DNA from: JAUMXJ01 sp041781135
GTDB taxonomy: Bacteria > Bacillota > Clostridia > Peptostreptococcales > Acidaminobacteraceae
Length of the DNA: 64,000 nt
NCBI GenBank assembly: GCA_041781135.1
Contig: JBHAZV010000027.1
Span: 1-64,000, forward strand
Reading direction: 5' to 3'
Every line of letters starts with the position of its first letter. Within the stretch, counting starts at the first letter, position 1. Shown one piece after another: positions 58,887-64,000 of this stretch. The notes under the pieces were generated by a model that saw only the letters and a program-made list of their open reading frames with translations, ran no database searches and was not told the origin of the DNA. Position numbers and translations under genes: made by a program.

Positions 58887-60619
58887 AATTTTATCCGGGT
58901 CAGCGAAGCTATTCCCGGCTCCACTATTGCGGTTTTGTAATTGTCGTATATGACCATCCCCGGCCTTGCGCCTGCAGGCTTACGAACATTTTTGACCTTG
59001 CAGTAGTCTACTGCGACCTTCGATGAATTTCGAGCTTTTGAGTAGTATGCAGCGGCTTCCGCAGCTTCCTTGATATCTGCTTCTGTTGGTTCTGCGCCTG
59101 CGCACCTTATGATGCAGTGCGAACCGGGTATCGTATTTGTGTGAAGCCACATATCCGAATTTGATGCATACTTCATTGTGAGCTCATCGTTTGCCGAATT
59201 GCTCCTGCCTATGAGTAATTCCTTGCCGCTGCCGAGATTGTACCTGTGCACATTCAGCGTATGCGGCTTTTTGACCTTTTTTACCCTGTCTGCTTTAGAT
59301 TCTTTTTTGGTGATGAACCCGGCTTCTTCGAGCTCTGCGCGCAAAGCTGCTATATCGGTCTCTGATTCTGCGTTGTCCAGCATTACGAGCGCGTGCTCTA
59401 TAAAACTGATATCGCTTTCTGTGATTTTTGTCTGTTCTGCTATATGTTCTGTCGCAGATATTGCTTTTTTGTATTTTTGGTAATATTTAGAAGCGTTTTC
59501 TGTCGGCGAAAGTCTTGTATCAAGCTTTATTTTCAGAGGGCTTCCGTCAAACCCTAATAGTTCGATTTCTGCCGCGCCATCGGGAATAGCGTGCGAATTA
59601 GCCAACAGTATGTCGCCGATATTTTTGTATTTTTCGGATTTTTCCGCATTTTCGAGCTCGTCCGACATCTTGGAAATTTTGCTTCTGAGCCTGCTCAATC
59701 TTGAAGAAAGCGTATTTTTCAAATCGAGCGAAAGTTTTTTGAGCTGAACTGCGCGCATAGAGCGGAAATAAAAGGCTTCTGCGGCTTCGCTCAGGTTTTT
59801 GTGTTCTGTGATTTGCATTCCCTCGTAGGCGAGTTCAAGCACGCCCCTGTGGAAGTAAAAATCGAGCAGGGTTCCGTCGGCATCGGCGCAGGTATAGCCC
59901 GGTCCGCGGTATCCAGAGCTTATGTCGGGGAAAATCTCCTTTGCCCTATCGCTGAATGTATTTGCAAATAAGGCGGAAGCTTTTGAAAAACCTTGGTATT
60001 TTTTCAGAAAATTTATTTCTTCGGAGAAATCTGTTCCGGAAGACGATTTTTCGAAAAAATTCTCGTTGTTTTTATCTGCAGCTTGGATCTGTAAATTATT
60101 TGCCGTATGATACAAAAAATATTCGGAGAAATCTGATCTATCATCGGCGAAGGGCTCGTATGGCAGGCCCGGCAGCGCTTGTCTTGAATCGAGCGAAGCG
60201 CGCTTGATGCAGTCGATTATTATGTTCTGTTCGTCGAGCAGCAGCATATTTGCATGCCTGCCCATAGCCTCTACTACAAGTGTGCGTACCGTATTTTCGA
60301 GCGCGGAGTTTTTTGCGCCGAAAACAAAGTAAGCTGTCCTGTCTGTCGCCTCTTGCCGGATTTCGTTCAGAACAGCACCATGCAAGTGTTTTCGCAGTAT
60401 TTTGCAGAAATTAGGAGGGTCGGCGGGATTTGGAAGCTTTTTATCTGTAAGCGAAATATACGCTGCGGATGGCTCTACGGATATCAGCAGATCAGATTTT
60501 CTGAAGGACAGAATAAATGTGCCGCGCTGCGGCTGGTTTATTTTTTCTATACGTTCGCCGAGCAACTTTGTCCGCAGCTCCGCGATCATCATTCTCATAA
60601 AAAGTCCGTCAAATGCCAT
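58883..60619 (-). CDS. rqcH: RqcH/FbpA (NFACT family) ribosome quality-control protein
   Basis: Rqc2/RqcH binds stalled 50S subunits and adds alanine tails to nascent chains (it was earlier annotated as fibronectin-binding). The NFACT-N domain starts MAFDGLFMRMMIAELRTKL and includes NFCKILRKHLHG; coiled-coil region about 270-440; the NFACT-R domain near the C-terminus shows VHRYNLGSGKELLIGRSN, MWLHTNTIPGSHCIIR and PGMVIYDNYKTA. I choose ATG 60619 (578 residues), with AAGGTG upstream; an in-frame start four codons earlier is less likely. Divergent from yloC. Confidence 0.95.
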   Translation of the reverse strand: MAFDGLFMRMMIAELRTKLLGERIEKINQPQRGTFILSFRKSDLLISVEPSAAYISLTDKKLPNPADPPNFCKILRKHLHGAVLNEIRQEATDRTAYFVFGAKNSALENTVRTLVVEAMGRHANMLLLDEQNIIIDCIKRASLDSRQALPGLPYEPFADDRSDFSEYFLYHTANNLQIQAADKNNENFFEKSSSGTDFSEEINFLKKYQGFSKASALFANTFSDRAKEIFPDISSGYRGPGYTCADADGTLLDFYFHRGVLELAYEGMQITEHKNLSEAAEAFYFRSMRAVQLKKLSLDLKNTLSSRLSRLRSKISKMSDELENAEKSEKYKNIGDILLANSHAIPDGAAEIELLGFDGSPLKIKLDTRLSPTENASKYYQKYKKAISATEHIAEQTKITESDISFIEHALVMLDNAESETDIAALRAELEEAGFITKKESKADRVKKVKKPHTLNVHRYNLGSGKELLIGRSNSANDELTMKYASNSDMWLHTNTIPGSHCIIRCAGAEPTEADIKEAAEAAAYYSKARNSSKVAVDYCKVKNVRKPAGARPGMVIYDNYKTAIVEPGIASLTRIKL

Positions 60620-60636
60620 ATTCACCTTCAAATAGA

Positions 60637-60665
60637 ATTATATCAATTATTGAGGAGAACTTCAA
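60637..60665 (-). promoter_or_regulatory. Sigma-A promoter of rqcH
   Basis: On the minus strand TTGAAG (60665-60660), an exact 17-base spacer and TATAAT (60642-60637). The start near 60630 leaves an 11-base leader that just holds the ribosome binding site AAGGTG. Confidence 0.65.
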
Positions 60666-60717
60666 TCGCGAGCAGATTCAGCCGCGGTTTCAAATTGATT
60701 TGCGCTTCAATTTGATG

Positions 60718-60746
60718 TTTACATAACAGGAAATATTTGGTATAAT
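60718..60746 (+). promoter_or_regulatory. Strong sigma-A promoter abutting yloC
   Basis: TTTACA (60718-60723), an exact 17-base spacer ending TGG, and TATAAT (60741-60746), i.e. with an extended -10 as well. Six bases then lead to ATG 60753, so transcription is predicted to begin at the start codon; there is no Shine-Dalgarno. Confidence 0.75.
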
Positions 60747-60752
60747 AAGCGT

Positions 60753-61640
60753 ATGGTATACAGTATGTCCGGCTTTGGCAGAGCCAACAATTTTTGCAAG
60801 TGTAATGGAGGTCTTTGTGAGGAGGGCGCTTCCGTGGAGATGCGCTCCGTAAATTCAAAAGGCTGCGAGATTTCCGTGAAGTGCGCTTCAAGATATGGCT
60901 TTTTGGAGGAATGGGCGCGCGGAATAGTTCGCGAGCATCTTATCAGGGGAAAGATAGATATTTCTATATTCATTCAGGGCAGCGGCGATTCGGTGCTAAG
61001 CGTGGATTACGATGTTCTTGACAGGTTTCACAGCATACTTTCGAGTGTCGAGAGGCGTTACAGACTGCGGCGTGCGAGATCTGCAGAATTCTACCTCAGG
61101 CAGGACGGAGCGATTGTGCATCGCAGACCGGAAATAGACGAGCAGCAGATCAAAAAGATGGTTGAAGCGCCGCTTATAGCAGCCATAGAGGATCTTAAGC
61201 GGATGAGGAGCACAGAGGGGGCGCATCTTGCAAACGATCTGCTTGTAAAGATAGACGAGCTTGAAGGTCTGCTCTTATCGATCGAGGAAAGACGTCCCTC
61301 GATGGTAGAGGAAAAGTACTGCGCGATGCGGATGCGGATAGAAAAGTTAATCGGAGAAAAGGCCGACGAACAGATGCTTTTACAGGAAATTGCAATTTTT
61401 GCGGACAGAGTCGACATCGAAGAGGAGGTAGTCAGGCTTCGCGCCCATATATCACATATGAGAAAACTTCTCAAAGAGGACGAAGTAATAGGACGTAAAT
61501 TGGATTTTATCAGCCAGGAGCTTCTTAGAGAGGTGAATACAATCGGAAGCAAGTCGCCTGACGCCTTGATCGCAGATTTAGTAATATCAATGAAATCGGT
61601 GATTGACAGGATCAAGGAGCAGGTGCAGAATATTCTTTAG
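60753..61640 (+). CDS. yloC: YicC/YloC family endoribonuclease
   Basis: A 295-residue member of the YicC family, hexameric endoribonucleases. The start MVYSMSGFGRANN matches the family N-terminus 'M..SMTGFG', fixing the start codon. Further landmarks are VEMRSVNSKGCEISVK and the C-terminal block RLRAHISHMRKLLKEDEVIG, then GRKLDFISQELLREVNTIGS. It heads the yloC-gmk-rpoZ-coaBC-priA order known in B. subtilis, though remA between yloC and gmk is missing. Translation appears leaderless. Confidence 0.94.
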   Translation: MVYSMSGFGRANNFCKCNGGLCEEGASVEMRSVNSKGCEISVKCASRYGFLEEWARGIVREHLIRGKIDISIFIQGSGDSVLSVDYDVLDRFHSILSSVERRYRLRRARSAEFYLRQDGAIVHRRPEIDEQQIKKMVEAPLIAAIEDLKRMRSTEGAHLANDLLVKIDELEGLLLSIEERRPSMVEEKYCAMRMRIEKLIGEKADEQMLLQEIAIFADRVDIEEEVVRLRAHISHMRKLLKEDEVIGRKLDFISQELLREVNTIGSKSPDALIADLVISMKSVIDRIKEQVQNIL

Positions 61641-61642
61641 AT

Positions 61643-62332
61643 ATGAAAAAAACAGACACAATGATTGGCAGGAGCGGCAGATTGTTCGTAGTTTCTGGAC
61701 CTTCCGGCGTGGGAAAGGGAACTATCTGCAGGGCGCTTACAGAAAAATTTCCTGAGATAGCGCTGTCGGTATCAGTTACTACGCGCGAACCCAGAAAAGG
61801 CGAAGCAGAAGGCGTTAGCTATTTTTTCAGGACAAGGGACGAGTTCCTGCAGATGGTCGAATCGGGCGAAATGCTCGAATATGCCGAGGTTTATGGAAAC
61901 TGCTACGGCACGCCGCTCAGCCGCGTGCTTGAAGTGACAAGCAGCGGCAGGAGTATGATCCTCGAAATAGAGATGGATGGCGCAATGCAGGTAAAACAGA
62001 AGTATCCGGATGCCGTGTTTGTATTCGTGCTGCCTCCTTCGCTTGATGTGCTTCTGCAGAGAATAGTCGGACGCGGTACGGAAAGCGCAGAGAATATAGA
62101 ACGCAGAACGATTGCGGCAAAAGATGAAATCGACAGAGTAGTGGATTATGATTTTTTTATTATTAATGATATAATAGGAAAATCGGTCGATACGTTAAAA
62201 ATGATAATCGACAGCTGCACGGGCAGCAAAGAAAGCAAGCCCTGCGCGCTGTTAAAGCTTAAAGTAGACATTGGCACAAATAAACTTATCGCCGATATCA
62301 AGGAGGGAAAAAATGTTGCAACAATCGATTGA
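61643..62332 (+). CDS. gmk: Guanylate kinase
   Basis: Converts GMP to GDP. Walker A is SGPSGVGKGTI, followed by SVSVTTREPRKGEAEGVSYF, the GMP-binding EYAEVYGNCYGTP and the LEIEMDGAMQVKQKYPDAVF segment. At 229 residues it has a 12-residue N-terminal and a C-terminal extension beyond the usual 205. It starts two bases after yloC. The rpoZ start lies inside its last 20 bases. Confidence 0.96.
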   Translation: MKKTDTMIGRSGRLFVVSGPSGVGKGTICRALTEKFPEIALSVSVTTREPRKGEAEGVSYFFRTRDEFLQMVESGEMLEYAEVYGNCYGTPLSRVLEVTSSGRSMILEIEMDGAMQVKQKYPDAVFVFVLPPSLDVLLQRIVGRGTESAENIERRTIAAKDEIDRVVDYDFFIINDIIGKSVDTLKMIIDSCTGSKESKPCALLKLKVDIGTNKLIADIKEGKNVATID

Positions 62333-62519
62333 CGTGCTTGTGAAAAAAGCCGGCAACAGGTATGCGCTTACAATAGCCGCATCAAAGAGGGCGCGTGACC
62401 TTATTGCAAGCAACGCTGATAATCAGGAGATGTTTAATTTCACAAAGCCTCTCACTTACGCAACCGACGAGATTTTAGACGGAAGGCTGCTGTTTGGCAG
62501 GCTGCATCCGGAAGAGTAG
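62313..62519 (+). CDS. rpoZ: RNA polymerase omega subunit
   Basis: A 68-residue omega subunit that stabilises RNA polymerase. It shows the family pattern AGNRYALTIAASKRARDLI and KPLTYATDEILDGRL. I choose ATG 62313 because AAGGAGGG lies six bases upstream; the frame stays open 14 codons earlier but without homology. It overlaps gmk by 20 bases in another frame. Confidence 0.93.
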   Translation: MLQQSIDVLVKKAGNRYALTIAASKRARDLIASNADNQEMFNFTKPLTYATDEILDGRLLFGRLHPEE

Positions 62520-62522
62520 ATT

Positions 62523-63731
62523 ATGAACGTCGTTCTCGGCGTAACCGGCGGAATAGCGGCCTACAAGGCTGTGGATTTAGTCTCGCGCCTTAAAAAGAAA
62601 AATATCGAGAGCCATGTAATAATGACAAAGAATGCAACGGAGTTTGTCACGCCGCTCACTTTTGAATCCATCTCCGGAAATCCTGTCGCATGCGGAATGT
62701 TCGATGCAAAATCCAGCTGGGAAATAGAGCATATTTCCCTTGCAAAGCGAGCTGACGTGTTTGCGGTTGTGCCTGCGACTGCAAACATAATAGGCAAGCT
62801 TGCGCACGGCATTGCCGATGATATGCTCTCTACTACCGCTATGGCCTGCAGGGCTCCTTTGATAATCGCACCGGCTATGAATACCGCAATGTACGAGTCG
62901 GAGGCGGTCCGCGCAAACTTGGACATTCTCAGGGCGAGGGGCGCTGTGATAATAGAGCCTGATACGGGACGGCTGGCATGTAATGACATAGGGCGCGGTA
63001 AGCTTGCAAGCATAGATTTGATAGAGGAAGCGATATGCTACGAGCTGTCGAGATTAGGGGCGCATAGGGATCTTTACCGCGGCAGGAAGGTGCTTGTTAC
63101 TGCCGGACCGACGATTGAACCGCTCGACCCGGTGAGGTATATAACAAACAGGTCAAGCGGCAAGATGGGCTACGCTTTTGCCGAGGCGGCTTCAAGAATG
63201 GGTGCGGATGTGGTGCTCATCACAGGTCCGACACGGCTCAGGGCTCCGTATGGCGTAAGCACCGTACAAATAAAGACCGCATCTGAGCTTCTTGCAGAGT
63301 GCGAACGGCATTCTGACGCGGATTATATAATAATGGCGGCTGCGCCTGCCGATTTTGCTGCCGAGACAGTCAGTTCGGAAAAATTAAAGGTCAAAGGCGG
63401 GACCGGCAGTCAGCGCAGGGGATTTCAATTGAATTTCGTTCTCAATCCCGATATTATTGCGACGCTGGGGCACAAAAAGCGTGCGGGTCAGGTAATTGTC
63501 GCATTTGCCGCGGAGACGGAAAATCTTTTTGAGAACGCCGCAAAAAAACTTGTCGAAAAGCGCGCGGATTATATTCTTGCCAACGACGTGGGGCGCGAAG
63601 GCGCAGGTTTCGATGCGGACACCAATATTGCAAGCCTGCTTTTTGCAGGCGGAGAGCGGATAGATTTTGACATAATGCCTAAATCCGAACTTGCCGAGGA
63701 AGTGCTCAAGATTATTGCAAAAAAGGAATGA
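62523..63731 (+). CDS. coaBC: Bifunctional phosphopantothenoylcysteine decarboxylase/synthetase CoaBC
   Basis: Catalyses two steps of coenzyme A synthesis. The CoaC (flavoprotein) domain occupies about 1-180: VLGVTGGIAAYKAVDLVSRL, the catalytic histidine in SWEIEHISLAKRAD, APAMNTAMYES and the substrate-clamp cysteine in GRLACNDIGRGKL. The CoaB domain follows: VLVTAGPTIEPLDPVRYITN, RSSGKMGYAFAEAASRMGAD, with CTP-binding AAPADF. Length 402 is normal. Its stop overlaps the priA ATG. Confidence 0.96.
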   Translation: MNVVLGVTGGIAAYKAVDLVSRLKKKNIESHVIMTKNATEFVTPLTFESISGNPVACGMFDAKSSWEIEHISLAKRADVFAVVPATANIIGKLAHGIADDMLSTTAMACRAPLIIAPAMNTAMYESEAVRANLDILRARGAVIIEPDTGRLACNDIGRGKLASIDLIEEAICYELSRLGAHRDLYRGRKVLVTAGPTIEPLDPVRYITNRSSGKMGYAFAEAASRMGADVVLITGPTRLRAPYGVSTVQIKTASELLAECERHSDADYIIMAAAPADFAAETVSSEKLKVKGGTGSQRRGFQLNFVLNPDIIATLGHKKRAGQVIVAFAAETENLFENAAKKLVEKRADYILANDVGREGAGFDADTNIASLLFAGGERIDFDIMPKSELAEEVLKIIAKKE

Positions 63732-64000
63732 AGTACTATATCGATGTAATGATAAGAAATACGCTTGGTCAGGTTTTTACCTACCACGTCGCCGAAAAGA
63801 ATACATTGGGTCGCTATGTGAGTGTGCCTCTGCGAAACAGAAAGAAATGCCTTGGAATCGTTATCGCAGAGAGAGAAGATGGGTACCAGCCCGACTTTGA
63901 CACAAGGGAGGCGACTCTTTTTGATGATAACAGAATTGTTGATTCTACTGCGTTTGAATTGGCGCGAGAGATTGCTGCGCATTCCTATTGCACTTTTCCG
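63728..64000 (+). CDS. priA: Primosomal protein N' (PriA), N-terminal fragment cut by window edge
   Basis: The first 91 codons of a gene that runs off the window. The sequence DVMIRNTLGQVFTYHVAEKN followed by GRYVSVPLRNRKKCLGIVIA matches the PriA N-terminal 3'-DNA-binding domain (family pattern 'D..FTY..P......G..V.VPFG.R...G.V'). No stop occurs to base 64000. The ATG overlaps the coaBC stop (ATGA), as in the coaBC-priA arrangement of B. subtilis. The helicase part lies outside. Confidence 0.85.
   Translation, partial: MKYYIDVMIRNTLGQVFTYHVAEKNTLGRYVSVPLRNRKKCLGIVIAEREDGYQPDFDTREATLFDDNRIVDSTAFELAREIAAHSYCTFP

Overview
The window looks like the chromosome of a motile anaerobic Firmicute of the class Clostridia. 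The gene order from rbgA to sigD follows the Bacillus subtilis rbgA-rnhB-ylqG-ylqH-dprA-topA-fla/che order almost gene for gene. FapA (DUF342), motAB inside the fla operon, an archaeal-type ProS and a TPP-controlled ThiT point to Clostridia. I cannot place it below class level from the sequence alone. Layout: bases 1-5439 are an accessory defence block, with the 3' part of a type III restriction-modification mod gene, a full-length res, and a two-gene unit of a Cap4/DUF4297-like nuclease plus an SMC/Rad50-like ATPase that resembles Lamassu or ABC-3C antiphage systems. Bases 5440-6022 carry dense perfect palindromes (oriT-like) and a terminator, followed by a GNAT acetyltransferase with its own promoter. 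From 6688 the core chromosome begins: rbgA, rnhB, a FliK-like YlqG protein, a small membrane protein, an FlhB C-terminal-like YlqH protein, yraN, comM, dprA and topA. From 15814 to 46385 runs one very long co-directional flagellar/chemotaxis operon: flgB-flgC-fliE-fliF-fliG-fliH-fliI-fliJ-ylxF-fliK-flgD-(TIGR02530)-flgE-flbD-motA-motB-fliL-fliM-fliY-cheY-fliO-fliP-fliQ-fliR-flhB-flhA-flhF-flhG-cheB-cheA-cheW-cheC-cheD-sigD-fapA plus two small accessory genes, the last SwrB/YlxL-like. It encodes basal body, export gate, stator, rotor switch, a B. subtilis-style adaptation circuit (CheB, CheC, CheD, FliY) and the late sigma factor; cheR is not in this window. Most junctions overlap or are separated by fewer than 20 bases, and non-ATG starts are frequent. 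Bases 46411-64000 are housekeeping and accessory genes on both strands: an unknown membrane protein; aspS-rseC-proS; an MMPL exporter with a secreted heptad-repeat partner; hisS and a TPP riboswitch-thiT unit on the minus strand; a radical SAM gene; rqcH with a translationally coupled binding-protein-like gene; and divergently the yloC-gmk-rpoZ-coaBC-priA operon, the last cut by the window edge. The two most unusual signals are (i) four housekeeping transcription units, rbgA, comM, topA and yloC, each with a good sigma-A -10 element exactly six bases before an ATG, predicting leaderless or near-leaderless mRNAs, and (ii) the nuclease/SMC defence pair next to a possibly broken type III R-M system and a palindrome-rich oriT-like segment. 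All calls come from reading motifs and gene order; no database search was run.
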